Source: Terriglobia bacterium
Lineage (GTDB): Bacteria; Acidobacteriota; Terriglobia; Acidiferrales; UBA7541
Assembly: GCA_020073585.1 (NCBI GenBank)
Contig: JAIQEV010000003.1
Location: 87,287 to 151,286 of the forward strand
Length of the DNA: 64,000 nt
Direction: 5' to 3'
In this document: positions 43,677 through 52,505 of the stretch, in pieces
How positions within the stretch are numbered: position 1 is the first letter of the stretch
Layout: each line of letters begins with the position of its first letter
The notes under the pieces: generated by a model
What the model was told of the DNA's origin: nothing
Seen by the model: only the letters and a program-made list of their open reading frames with translations
Databases searched by the model: none
Made by a program: the position numbers and the translations under genes

Positions 43677-44798
43677 ATGCCAGCACTTCAGGTCCTCCGG
43701 AAGTCCTCCGCATTGCACGAAGCGCGTTGGTGGGAGCCCGAGCCCGCAGGGCGCGTCCACTGCTACCTCTGCCCGCGGCACTGCCACATTCATCCCGGCC
43801 AGGCGGGCTTCTGCTTCATCCGCGTCAACGAAGGCGGCAAGCTTTACAGCCTGGGTTACGGCGCGCCCGCGGCTTTGCAGATCGATCCAATCGAAAAGAA
43901 GCCGCTCAACCACTTTCTGCCCGGGACGCGCATCTTTTCCCTGGGCACGGCGGGCTGCAACATGGGCTGCTTTTTCTGCCAGAACTGGAGCATCTCGAAG
44001 TCGCGCAGCGACCAGTCGCGCGCGCAATTGCTGCCGCCGGAGGACGTCGTGCTGCTGGCGCTGAGCCGCGGCTGCCCCTCGATCGCCTTCACCTACAACG
44101 AGCCGACCATCTGGGGCGAGTACGTGGTGGATATCTGCGCGGCCGCGAAGGAGCACGGGGTGAACACGGTGATGGTCACCAACGGCTACGTCACCTACGA
44201 AGCGTTCCACGATATTTTCGATCACGTGGACGCCGCCAACGTGGACCTGAAGGCCTTCACCGAAGAGTTCTACGGCAAGTACACGCTGACGCACCTGCAG
44301 CCGGTCCTGGAGACGCTGCAGTATCTGAAGAACGAGACCAACCTCTGGTTCGAGATCACCAACCTGCTCATTCCCACGCTCAACGACCATCCCGCCGAGA
44401 CCCGCCAACTGGCGGAGTGGGTCGTCGAGCATCTGGGGCCGGATGTGCCGCTGCACTTCACCGCGTTCCATCCCGCTTTCAAACTGACGGACAAGCCGCC
44501 CACGCCGCCGGAGACGCTGCACCGCGCGCGCAAGATCGCCCGCGACGCCGGGGTGCGCTACGTCTACGAAGGCAACATCTACAGCGAGGGGGCGCACACT
44601 TACTGTCCGAAATGCGGAGTGCTGCTGATCCGCCGCTCCTGGCACGACGTCCTCGAGAACAATTTGCGCGACGGCGCGTGCGGGAAGTGCGGCCTGGCCA
44701 TCGCCGGGCGCTGGGAGAATCCCCGCGGGAAAACGGCGGCGAAGAGCATGCAGCGCGCGGCGCAGGCCGCGGAGAAGTACGGCGACCTGAACTTGTAG
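43677..44798 (+). CDS. radical SAM protein of the AmmeMemoRadiSam (AmrS) type
   Basis: A 373-residue radical SAM enzyme. It has an N-terminal Cys-rich segment (CYLCPRHCHIHPGQAGFC) and then the 4Fe-4S/SAM motif C94-x3-C98-x2-C101 in GCNMGCFFC. A C-terminal rubredoxin-like pair CPKC ... CGKC closes it. The pattern matches AmrS-type proteins, normally grouped with Memo and AMMECR1 homologues; neither is visible nearby. GAGGAGGG directly upstream fixes ATG 43677. The reaction is unknown. Confidence 0.85.
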   Translation: MPALQVLRKSSALHEARWWEPEPAGRVHCYLCPRHCHIHPGQAGFCFIRVNEGGKLYSLGYGAPAALQIDPIEKKPLNHFLPGTRIFSLGTAGCNMGCFFCQNWSISKSRSDQSRAQLLPPEDVVLLALSRGCPSIAFTYNEPTIWGEYVVDICAAAKEHGVNTVMVTNGYVTYEAFHDIFDHVDAANVDLKAFTEEFYGKYTLTHLQPVLETLQYLKNETNLWFEITNLLIPTLNDHPAETRQLAEWVVEHLGPDVPLHFTAFHPAFKLTDKPPTPPETLHRARKIARDAGVRYVYEGNIYSEGAHTYCPKCGVLLIRRSWHDVLENNLRDGACGKCGLAIAGRWENPRGKTAAKSMQRAAQAAEKYGDLNL

Positions 44799-44931
44799 CC
44801 GCGACGGAGCTTGCAAGGGTATTGCCGGATATTCGGCTGCGCTTGCGGGCCAGCGGTGCGGAGCGGGGGAGCCTTGCCGGAACACGGCCGGATGGCCCAA
44901 GAGGCCGCCCGGCCGCGCCCGACACGGCAGG

Positions 44932-45720
44932 TTAGAACCGGTAATTGACGCCAAACCGCGCGATATGCGAATGCAGATTGGCGGAATGAGTGAAGATGTT
45001 TGTGGGGTATGACTGGGCTGGAGTATAGGCTGTGAGATTGGTGCTGGTCGCCGAGACGCTGCCAAAATTGGCATAGAGGTATTCGCCCGTTAGCGACCAA
45101 TGGCTCCCCACGCGATACTCGACACCGCCGCCGGCGGCCCAGCCGGTCTGCGTCTTATTCACGCCGCCGCTCTCGGCTGCGGTCGCGTAGGTATCGGTAA
45201 ACGTCGCCTGGTAGTTGAGGTTGGTCATGGCCAGGCCGGCGGTGCCGTACACCAGGGCGCGGCCGCTGGCATAACCGACGCGGGGGCGTGCGGTGAATAG
45301 CCAGCTGGTATTGACCGACTGGGTGACCGTGAACGCCGTCGGAGCGCAGCAGGGATAAACTGCCGTGCCGCTCACGGAGTTACTCAGGTTCATGGCGCCG
45401 AAATCGGCCTCGGCCCCCAGAACGAAATGGCCGCTCTGAAAGTTGTAGCCGGCCTGGCCGCCGCCGGAGACACCGCGAGGGGTCAGATGCTGCGCGCCAG
45501 TGGTGGCGATAGCCGGGACGCTGGTGGTGGCGAAATAGCCGGTTGCACTGTAAATGGTGCTGGTTTGCGCGTCAGAACTGCCGAAAGCGCCGCCGACATT
45601 GCCGCCGGCATAAAAGCCTTTCCAGTTGGTGTCCTGTGCAAAGCCCACCGGGGCCAGGACCAACAGGCCTGCAACCAGGGCCAGGCCCAGGGCGCAGGTT
45701 TTTCCCAAGAATCGATTCAT
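44932..45720 (-). CDS. outer-membrane beta-barrel protein (Omp25/OmpA-barrel type)
   Basis: A 262-residue exported protein with a signal peptide (1-29, ending VGFAQ) and a barrel of about eight amphipathic strands. The strand pattern (FYAGGNVGGAFG, GGQAGYNFQSGHFVLGAEADFG, GWAAGGGVEYRV) and the final IARFGVNYRF, ending in Phe, are those of the Omp25/31-type porin family. AAGGAGATATCG precedes ATG 45720. Confidence 0.88.
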   Translation of the reverse strand: MNRFLGKTCALGLALVAGLLVLAPVGFAQDTNWKGFYAGGNVGGAFGSSDAQTSTIYSATGYFATTSVPAIATTGAQHLTPRGVSGGGQAGYNFQSGHFVLGAEADFGAMNLSNSVSGTAVYPCCAPTAFTVTQSVNTSWLFTARPRVGYASGRALVYGTAGLAMTNLNYQATFTDTYATAAESGGVNKTQTGWAAGGGVEYRVGSHWSLTGEYLYANFGSVSATSTNLTAYTPAQSYPTNIFTHSANLHSHIARFGVNYRF

Positions 45721-45922
45721 CGATATCTCCTTATAAATGTGTAAATTGCACGGGCGGCTGTATTCGGGACGCTGATGGCAAATATCTCTTCGGTTGTCGC
45801 TGCCCTCACCGTTCCACAGAACTGCCGCGACCGTAAGGCCAATTATCCGGGTATGGCGCGGGTAGTCAAAGGATAGTACTAGTATCTGTGTCCAGCCTGA
45901 CACCGGGGCACTGGAACCCCTG

Positions 45923-45931
45923 TGCTAGAAT
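45923..45931 (+). promoter_or_regulatory. extended -10 element of the Tat-oxidoreductase gene
   Basis: TGCTAGAAT with hexamer TAGAAT (45926-45931) lies 17 bp before ATG 45949. The leader would be only about 11 nt, with a weak GGCGGAGG inside it. No matching -35 at a standard distance. Confidence 0.42.
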
Positions 45932-45948
45932 CCGCGGCGGAGGCCCCC

Positions 45949-47904
45949 ATGACGACGCCCAAAGACCGCGCCCTAGGAATGGAGCGCAAGATCACGCGGC
46001 GCGACCTGCTGAATGGATTTGCGCTGGCTGCGGGGGCGTCGCTCGTACCGAGCGCGGTGTTCGGGGCGTTCGGTCCCCAAGCTGGGACGGAGAGTTCCGC
46101 AGCGTACTATCCGCCGGCGCTGACCGGGATGCGGGGCAGCCATGCCGGATCGTTCGAGGTAGCGCACAGCATGCGCGACGGCACGTTCTGGGAGAAGGCC
46201 GGGAAGCCCGAGGAGACGGGCGAGCGGTACGACCTGGTGATCGTAGGCGGGGGGCTAAGCGGATTGGCCGCGGCGCATTATTACCGCAAAGCCGCCGGAG
46301 CCGGCGCCAAGATTCTGATCATCGAGAATCACGACGATTTTGGCGGGCACGCCAAGCGCAATGAATTCCAGGCGGGAAAAAACATGCGCCTCGGTTTTGG
46401 CGGGACGTTTTCGATCGAAAGCCCGGAGCCGTACAGCGTGGTGGCCAAAAAGTTAATTGAAGAGTTGGGTATAGATGTCCCGGGCTTCTCGAAAGTCCAT
46501 GATCCGAAGATCTATTCCGCGCGGGGGATGGGCCAGGGGATCTTCTTCGACAAGGAAACTTTTGGCGCGGACCGCCTGGTATCCATGCACACGGCCGGGG
46601 GGATGGATTCCCAAGTGAAGTTCGGGGCGATGGCTTCGGAAGAGTTTCTGGCGCAGGCGCCGCTGTCCGCCGCGGCGAAGAAGGATCTGGCGCGGCTGCT
46701 CAGCGAAAAGAAGGACTATTTGCCCGGGCTGAGTTCCGCGGAGAAGAAGGCCAAGCTGGCGCGGATCAGCTATGCGGATTTCCTGACGAAGATCGCGGGG
46801 GTGGACGCAAGCGTGGTAAAGGTGTTTCAGACCATGCTGCACGGGCTGTACGGCTACGGCATGGACGCGGTGCCGGCGCAGGACGCCTGGGGCTTCAGCT
46901 TCCCGGGATTTGCGGGGATGAATCTGGATGCGGCGCCGGGCAAGGGCATGAACCGCGATTCCATACCCAACGAAGAGGCGGAGAACTACTTCTTCCATTT
47001 TCCGGACGGCAACGCGACGATCGCGCGGCTGCTGGTGCGCGGCCTGATTCCCGCGGCGATACCGGGGAAGACGGTGGACGACGTGATTTTGGCGCGGGCG
47101 GATTACGCGCGGCTGGACGAAGCGTCCTCGGCGGTGCGCATCCGGCTGAACAGCACGGCGGTGCGGGTGAAGCACGTGGGGGAGGCGAAAACGGCGAAGG
47201 AAGTGGAGGTGGTTTACGCGCGCGACGGCAAGGTGCACACCGTGCGCGGGGCCAACTGCGTGCTGGCCTGCTGGCACGTGGTCATCCCGTACATCTGCGA
47301 GGAACTGCCGGAAGCGCAGAAGACGGCGCTGTCCGATGCGGCCAAGGTGCCCATCGTGTACACCAACGTGCTGCTGCGGAACTGGAAAGCGTTCGAGAAG
47401 CTCGGCGTCTCTTCGGTGAGCGCGCCGGAGGGTTACTTCAGCAGCTTCCAACTGGACATGCCGGTGAGCATGGGAGGGTACGAGTGCGCGAAGTCGCCGG
47501 AGGAGCCCGTGGTGGTGCACATGATGCGCACGCCGTGCCGGCCGGGGCGCTCGGGGCGGGAGCAACACCTGGCGGGGCGCGCGGAGCTGTTCCGCACGAC
47601 GTTCGCCACGTTTGAGCGCAACATCCGCGAGCAGTTGGGACGCACGCTGAGCGGCGGAGGCTTCGACCCGGCGCGGGAGATCGCGGGCATCACCGTCAAT
47701 CGCTGGCCGCACGGCTACGCCTACCAGTACAACTCGATCTACGACAGCTACTGGCTGGAGGGCGGGGAGCTGCCCTGCGAGGCGGCCAGGAAACCCTACG
47801 GGCGCATCGCCATCGCCAATTCCGACGCCGACGCTTACGCCTACACGGATTGCGCGTTTGATCAGGCATACCGGGCGGTCAAGGAACTGCGCGCCCGCGC
47901 ATAA
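45949..47904 (+). CDS. Tat-exported FAD-dependent oxidoreductase (amine oxidase / SpdH-like)
   Basis: A 651-residue flavoprotein. The N-terminus is a twin-Arg signal (ITRRDLLNGFALAAGA, Arg17-Arg18). The FAD motif is DLVIVGGGLSGLAAAHYYRK followed by HDDFGGHAKRNEF. The remaining sequence resembles amine-oxidase-fold proteins of the SpdH (spermidine dehydrogenase) group, which are periplasmic and pass electrons to cytochromes, but the substrate here is not shown. It directly precedes two giant cytochrome genes on the same strand. tatB-tatC are 14 kb upstream. Confidence 0.82.
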   Translation: MTTPKDRALGMERKITRRDLLNGFALAAGASLVPSAVFGAFGPQAGTESSAAYYPPALTGMRGSHAGSFEVAHSMRDGTFWEKAGKPEETGERYDLVIVGGGLSGLAAAHYYRKAAGAGAKILIIENHDDFGGHAKRNEFQAGKNMRLGFGGTFSIESPEPYSVVAKKLIEELGIDVPGFSKVHDPKIYSARGMGQGIFFDKETFGADRLVSMHTAGGMDSQVKFGAMASEEFLAQAPLSAAAKKDLARLLSEKKDYLPGLSSAEKKAKLARISYADFLTKIAGVDASVVKVFQTMLHGLYGYGMDAVPAQDAWGFSFPGFAGMNLDAAPGKGMNRDSIPNEEAENYFFHFPDGNATIARLLVRGLIPAAIPGKTVDDVILARADYARLDEASSAVRIRLNSTAVRVKHVGEAKTAKEVEVVYARDGKVHTVRGANCVLACWHVVIPYICEELPEAQKTALSDAAKVPIVYTNVLLRNWKAFEKLGVSSVSAPEGYFSSFQLDMPVSMGGYECAKSPEEPVVVHMMRTPCRPGRSGREQHLAGRAELFRTTFATFERNIREQLGRTLSGGGFDPAREIAGITVNRWPHGYAYQYNSIYDSYWLEGGELPCEAARKPYGRIAIANSDADAYAYTDCAFDQAYRAVKELRARA

Positions 47905-48005
47905 ATCCTGCGGGCGTGCAATCTTGGCAACAATTCCGCCGGGATTGTCATCGAACGGTTGTACTCCCATGCTAGCCTCAGTGCACCCAACCTCTTGGAC
48001 GGCAA

Positions 48006-49970
48006 ATGTCAGGTAAGTTTTTGCGGCGATCAGAATTCCTGCGAATGCGTTTCCTGCTCGCGTGCCTGCCGGTTTTTGCGGCGGGGTGGCTGGCGCTGTG
48101 CGCTCCGGCGGCGCAGGCGCAGATCTCTCCCGGGCCGCTCTCGAAAGCGCACCAGGCGCTGAGCGGGGCGACGCAGTGCACCAGTTGCCATGCGCTGCGC
48201 GTGGGCGCGGCGGAGCTAAAGTGCCTGGAGTGCCATACGGAGATTGCGCGGCGGCTGCGCGAGCATCGCGGGCTGCACGCCGCGGTGGTCCAGAATGCGG
48301 CGCCGGGCAAGGAGTGCGCGCGCTGCCATTCCGAGCACAACGGCGAGGATTTCCAGCTCATCCACTGGGAGACGCCGCTGGCGTCGTTCGACCATCGCAA
48401 GACCGGGTACCCGCTGGAAGGGAAGCACGCGGCGCTGGATTGCAAGCGCTGCCACACCGCGGAGCACCTCGCGGCGGAAGAGCGCAGCCAAATCCGCATG
48501 AAGGACCCGGGGCGCAGCTGGCTGGGGCTTTCGCGTGAGTGCGCGAGCTGCCACAAGGACCCGCACAGCGGGCATCTCGGGAACAACTGCACGCAGTGCC
48601 ACAATTTCACGGACTGGAAGGCGGGAGCGCAGTTCGATCATTCGAAGACGCGTTTTGCGCTGACCGGACTGCACGCGCGGGTGGCCTGCGCCAAGTGCCA
48701 CGTGGCCGGCGGACCGGAAGGAAAGGCGCAGTATAGCGGGCTGGCGTTTGCGGCCTGCGCGGATTGCCACAAAGATCCGCATCGCGGGGCCTTCCCGCAG
48801 GCCTGCGCGGCATGCCACACCACGGAAGGCTGGCGGCAGGTGCGCCTGGGGCAGAACTTCGATCACGCCAAGACGGCGTATCCGCTGCTCGGCAAGCATC
48901 AGGAAGTGGGCTGCGTAAAGTGCCACGGGGGCGCGGATTTTCACAAGCCGCTCGCGCATACGCTGTGCGCCGATTGCCACAAGCCCGATCCGCACCAGGG
49001 GCAGTTCCGGGAGCGCGCGGGGGGCGGCGACTGCGCGGGATGTCACACGGTGAACGGCTTCAAGCCCTCCACGTTCGGCGTGAAGGAACACGCCACCTCG
49101 CTGTATCCGCTGGCGGGCAAGCACGCCGAGGTGGCCTGCGCGAAATGCCATGCGCCGGCGGGCGCGGCGACGCGCTACAAGATCAAGTTCGCGCGCTGCC
49201 AGGATTGCCACAGCGATGCGCACCGCGGGCAGTTCGCGGCGGCGCCGTATCTGGGGAAGTGCGAAAGCTGCCATACTGTCGAGGGCTTCCACCCGGCGAA
49301 ATTCACGCTGGCGCAGCACGCGCAGACGCGCTTCCCGCTGGAAGGCGCGCACCCCGCGGTGATCTGCAAGGAGTGCCATCGCGAAGAGCTAATCAACGGG
49401 GAGCGCACGGCGCGCTACCGCTTCGAGGACCGCACGTGCACGGCCTGCCACAAGGATCCGCACGGGGGAAAATTCCGCGCGTGGATGGAGCGGGTGCGCA
49501 GCGACGGCACGCGCGCGGGATGCCGGGCCTGCCATTCGATGCAGTCTTGGCGGGACGCAGCGGGATTCGACCACTCGACGACGAAGTTCCCGCTTACCGG
49601 AGCGCACCGCGGGGTGGCCTGCTCGGGTTGCCACAAGCCCAGCGGGGCGGAAGCCGCGGCGCGGGAACTGGCCTTCCGCACGGCGCCGACAGTGTGCAGC
49701 GAGTGTCACGCGGACCCGCACGGGGGACAATTTGCGCGCGGCGGGAAGAGTACGGATTGCACCGGCTGCCATATCACGGCGAAGTGGGCGCCCTCGCAGT
49801 TCGATCACGAGCGTAATACGGTATTTCCGCTGAAGGGGGCGCACGAGCGCGTTCCCTGCGGTTCCTGTCACAAGCTGGTGGAAGAGATAGACGGGAAAAA
49901 CGTGCTTCTGTATAAACCGACCCCGAAGGCTTGCGCCGAATGCCACGGGGACCGGGAATTCCCCAATTAG
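48006..49970 (+). CDS. exported multihaem c-type cytochrome with 23 CxxCH motifs
   Basis: The 654-residue protein has an N-terminal signal region (hydrophobic core FLLACLPVFAAGWLAL) and 23 CxxCH haem-binding motifs counted by eye. They are arranged as repeats of the form FDHxKTxFxLxGxHxxVxCxxCH, with about one extra His per unit as likely distal ligand. No membrane helix follows the signal, so it should be periplasmic or at the cell surface. Multihaem proteins of this size conduct electrons across envelopes. The start could also be ATG 48045. It is separated by a 317-bp gap from the next cytochrome. Confidence 0.9.
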   Translation: MSGKFLRRSEFLRMRFLLACLPVFAAGWLALCAPAAQAQISPGPLSKAHQALSGATQCTSCHALRVGAAELKCLECHTEIARRLREHRGLHAAVVQNAAPGKECARCHSEHNGEDFQLIHWETPLASFDHRKTGYPLEGKHAALDCKRCHTAEHLAAEERSQIRMKDPGRSWLGLSRECASCHKDPHSGHLGNNCTQCHNFTDWKAGAQFDHSKTRFALTGLHARVACAKCHVAGGPEGKAQYSGLAFAACADCHKDPHRGAFPQACAACHTTEGWRQVRLGQNFDHAKTAYPLLGKHQEVGCVKCHGGADFHKPLAHTLCADCHKPDPHQGQFRERAGGGDCAGCHTVNGFKPSTFGVKEHATSLYPLAGKHAEVACAKCHAPAGAATRYKIKFARCQDCHSDAHRGQFAAAPYLGKCESCHTVEGFHPAKFTLAQHAQTRFPLEGAHPAVICKECHREELINGERTARYRFEDRTCTACHKDPHGGKFRAWMERVRSDGTRAGCRACHSMQSWRDAAGFDHSTTKFPLTGAHRGVACSGCHKPSGAEAAARELAFRTAPTVCSECHADPHGGQFARGGKSTDCTGCHITAKWAPSQFDHERNTVFPLKGAHERVPCGSCHKLVEEIDGKNVLLYKPTPKACAECHGDREFPN

Positions 49971-50199
49971 GCGGCAGTCGGCGCGCGCGAAAAAAGTACA
50001 CAGGGTGTGGAAAAGCTGCCCGCAACTTGTTCCCGCGCAAAGGGATCGCGAGGGAAAGCGCCTCGGGTGTCCGAAATTGCCGGGCTTGCAGGTGGCCTGT
50101 TTTTCGGCAATTTTGCATGTCACGGCAAATTCATAAACGCAGAACAACCAATGGCCGCTGGAATGCAACAGAACTCGCAGATAACGGGTCGGTAAGGGC
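49971..50199. other. intergenic region between the two cytochrome genes
   Basis: No gene or convincing terminator was found. It is moderately AT-rich at its end and probably contains control sequences for the operon at 50.3-57.5 kb. Confidence 0.4.
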
Positions 50200-50228
50200 T
50201 TGGACGGGCCGGTTCAGAATTATATAGA
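50200..50228 (+). promoter_or_regulatory. candidate promoter of the cytochrome-barrel operon
   Basis: TTGGAC (50200-50205), 17 bp, then TATAGA (50223-50228) is the only standard-spaced pair in the gap. Transcription would start near 50235, leaving about 50 nt before the translation start. Confidence 0.4.
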
Positions 50229-50287
50229 GGACGCTGAACGGATTCTGTCCTTGCGGTCAGTTACGGGGCGTGCCCAAGCTTCGTAAC

Positions 50288-52495
50288 ATGACGGGTGCCC
50301 AGTGGGAACTTATTCCGGTTTGCGTGTGCGAGGTGGTTTCTTTGGCGACAGGTCTGCCACTCCTGCTGCATCTGTTGTTGTTTCTGCTGGGCCAGCCCGG
50401 TACGGCGCAGGCGCGCGCGGACATGCCGCAAGTCTCGGCGCGCAATCCGCACGGGCCGCTGACGATTCCTTGCGAGAACTGCCACACGTTCACGAGCTGG
50501 AAACCCATCCGCAGCGTTCCGGAATTCGATCATAGCCACACGCGCTTTCCGCTGCGCGGGATGCACGAAGGGGTGCGCTGCCGGCAGTGCCACATCCTCG
50601 AAGTATTCAGCAACATCGGATCGCGCTGCGCGGATTGCCACGCGGACCTGCACCGCGGGCAGTTCGGGGCGCGCTGCGAGCAGTGCCACACGGTGAAGGG
50701 CTGGAGCGTGGCGGTCAAAGCGGTGCAGAACCATCAGAACCGCTTCCCGCTGGTGGGGGCGCATGCGGTGCTGGATTGCGAAAGCTGCCACCGCGGGGGA
50801 GCGACCGGGCAGTTCAGCGGGCTGCCCACCGACTGCCTGGCCTGCCACAGCAAGGAGTACCAGGGCGCCAAAGGGCCGGACCATCAAGTGCTGGGTTTTC
50901 CCACCACCTGTCAGGCTTGCCATTCAATGAATAGCTGGTTCGGGGCGTCGTTTGACCACTTGCGCTTCACCGGATACGCGCTTACCGGGGCCCATGTCAA
51001 ACTGGATTGCCTGGCCTGCCACGCCGGGGGCCAGTTCAAGGGCACGCCGGCGAATTGCTACGGCTGCCACGCCAAGGATTACAACGCGACGAAGGACCCC
51101 AACCACGCGCAGGCCGGGTTTCCGACGGATTGCGGCACCTGCCACACGACGGCGACGTGGGCGGGGGCCAAGTTCGACCACAACACCTATACCAAATTTC
51201 CGCTGACCGGGTTTCACGTCAGCGTGCCGTGCTCGCAGTGCCACATCAACGGGAAGTACGCGGGGACGCCGACGGACTGCGCGGCATGCCACCTGCCGGA
51301 TTACCAGAAGACGACCAACCCGAATCACGCGGCGGCGGGAATTCCGCAGACGTGCGCGGTGTGCCACAACACGACGGCGTGGCAGCCGGCGACGTTCGAT
51401 CACAGCAAGACGGTGTTTCCGCTGACCGGGTTTCACGTCAGTGTGCCGTGCACGAGCTGCCACATCAACGGGAAGTACGCGGGAACGCCGACGGACTGCG
51501 CGGCGTGCCACCTGCCGGATTACCAGAAGACGACGAACCCGAATCACGCGGCGGCGGGATTTCCGCAGACGTGCGCGGTGTGCCACAACACGACGGCGTG
51601 GCAGCCGGCGGTCTTCGATCACAGTAAGACGGTGTTTCCGCTGACGGGGTTCCACGTCAACGTGCCGTGCTCGCAGTGCCACATCAACGGGAAGTACGCG
51701 GGGACGCCGACGACCTGCGCGGCGTGCCACCTGCCGGATTACCAGAAGACGACCAACCCGAATCACGCGCAGGCGGGGTTCCCGACGGATTGTTCGCTGT
51801 GCCATTCGACGGCGTCGTGGCTGGGGGCGACGTTCAATCACAACCAGACGCTGTTTCCGCTGACGGGGTTTCACGTCAACGTGGCCTGCTCGCAGTGCCA
51901 CAGCAGCGGAGTGTACAAGGGGCTGAGCACGGCCTGCGTCTCGTGCCACCTGGCGAACTACAACGCGACGACGAATCCGAACCACGTGGCCGCGGGTTTC
52001 CCGCAGCAGTGCGACATTTGCCACAACATGACGGCGTGGCAGCCGGCGACGTTCGACCACAGCAAGACGCCGTTTCCGCTGACCGGGTTCCACGTGAACG
52101 TGCCGTGCGCGAGCTGCCACATCGCCGGGGTGTATGCCGGGACGCCGACGGACTGCTATTCCTGCCACAAGAAGGACTATCAGAGCACCACCGACCCCAA
52201 CCACCTGGCCGCAGCGTTTCCGACGACCTGCCAGACGTGCCACACGACGACGAGCTGGCTGGGGGCGACGTTCAATCACACCTGGTTCCCGATCTATTCG
52301 GGGACGCACCAGGGGAAGTGGACGACGTGCGCGGACTGCCACGTCAATTCCACGAACTACGCGGCGTTTTCCTGCATTACTTGCCACACCCACGCTCAGT
52401 CGGTTGTGGATCCGGCACATTCCGGCGTGAGCGGGTACGTGTACAGCGCGACGAGCTGTTACTCGTGCCACCCGCAGGGAGTGGCGGGGAATTGA
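50288..52495 (+). CDS. exported multihaem c-type cytochrome with 28 CxxCH motifs and tandem 73-residue repeats
   Basis: The ~735-residue protein has an N-terminal hydrophobic signal and 28 CxxCH motifs. From about residue 235 it consists of near-identical 73-residue units, each holding three CxxCH motifs. The unit pattern is FPLTGFHVxVPCxxCH, YAGTPTxCxxCHxxDY, PNHxxAGFPxxCxxCH and a FDH or FNH His likely to be a distal haem ligand. Such modular repeats could form an elongated electron wire. Start ATG 50288, or GTG 50270. It is followed 10 bp later by a barrel gene. Confidence 0.9.
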   Translation: MTGAQWELIPVCVCEVVSLATGLPLLLHLLLFLLGQPGTAQARADMPQVSARNPHGPLTIPCENCHTFTSWKPIRSVPEFDHSHTRFPLRGMHEGVRCRQCHILEVFSNIGSRCADCHADLHRGQFGARCEQCHTVKGWSVAVKAVQNHQNRFPLVGAHAVLDCESCHRGGATGQFSGLPTDCLACHSKEYQGAKGPDHQVLGFPTTCQACHSMNSWFGASFDHLRFTGYALTGAHVKLDCLACHAGGQFKGTPANCYGCHAKDYNATKDPNHAQAGFPTDCGTCHTTATWAGAKFDHNTYTKFPLTGFHVSVPCSQCHINGKYAGTPTDCAACHLPDYQKTTNPNHAAAGIPQTCAVCHNTTAWQPATFDHSKTVFPLTGFHVSVPCTSCHINGKYAGTPTDCAACHLPDYQKTTNPNHAAAGFPQTCAVCHNTTAWQPAVFDHSKTVFPLTGFHVNVPCSQCHINGKYAGTPTTCAACHLPDYQKTTNPNHAQAGFPTDCSLCHSTASWLGATFNHNQTLFPLTGFHVNVACSQCHSSGVYKGLSTACVSCHLANYNATTNPNHVAAGFPQQCDICHNMTAWQPATFDHSKTPFPLTGFHVNVPCASCHIAGVYAGTPTDCYSCHKKDYQSTTDPNHLAAAFPTTCQTCHTTTSWLGATFNHTWFPIYSGTHQGKWTTCADCHVNSTNYAAFSCITCHTHAQSVVDPAHSGVSGYVYSATSCYSCHPQGVAGN
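50984..52300 (+). repeat. tandem repeat of about 219 bp within the 28-haem cytochrome gene
   Basis: The same segment recurs starting at 50984, 51206, 51425, 51644, 51863 and 52082. The spacing is 222 bp once and then exactly 219 bp four times; a decayed further unit begins near 52301. Units at 51206-51862 are almost identical at DNA level, indicating recent duplication or gene conversion. Confidence 0.9.
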
Positions 52496-52505
52496 TGGGG
52501 CGGGC

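Noticed and set aside
50984..52300. CRISPR-like array considered because of regular spacing
   Set aside because: The repeats are 219 bp, contiguous and coding in one frame; there are no short repeats with unique spacers and no cas genes.
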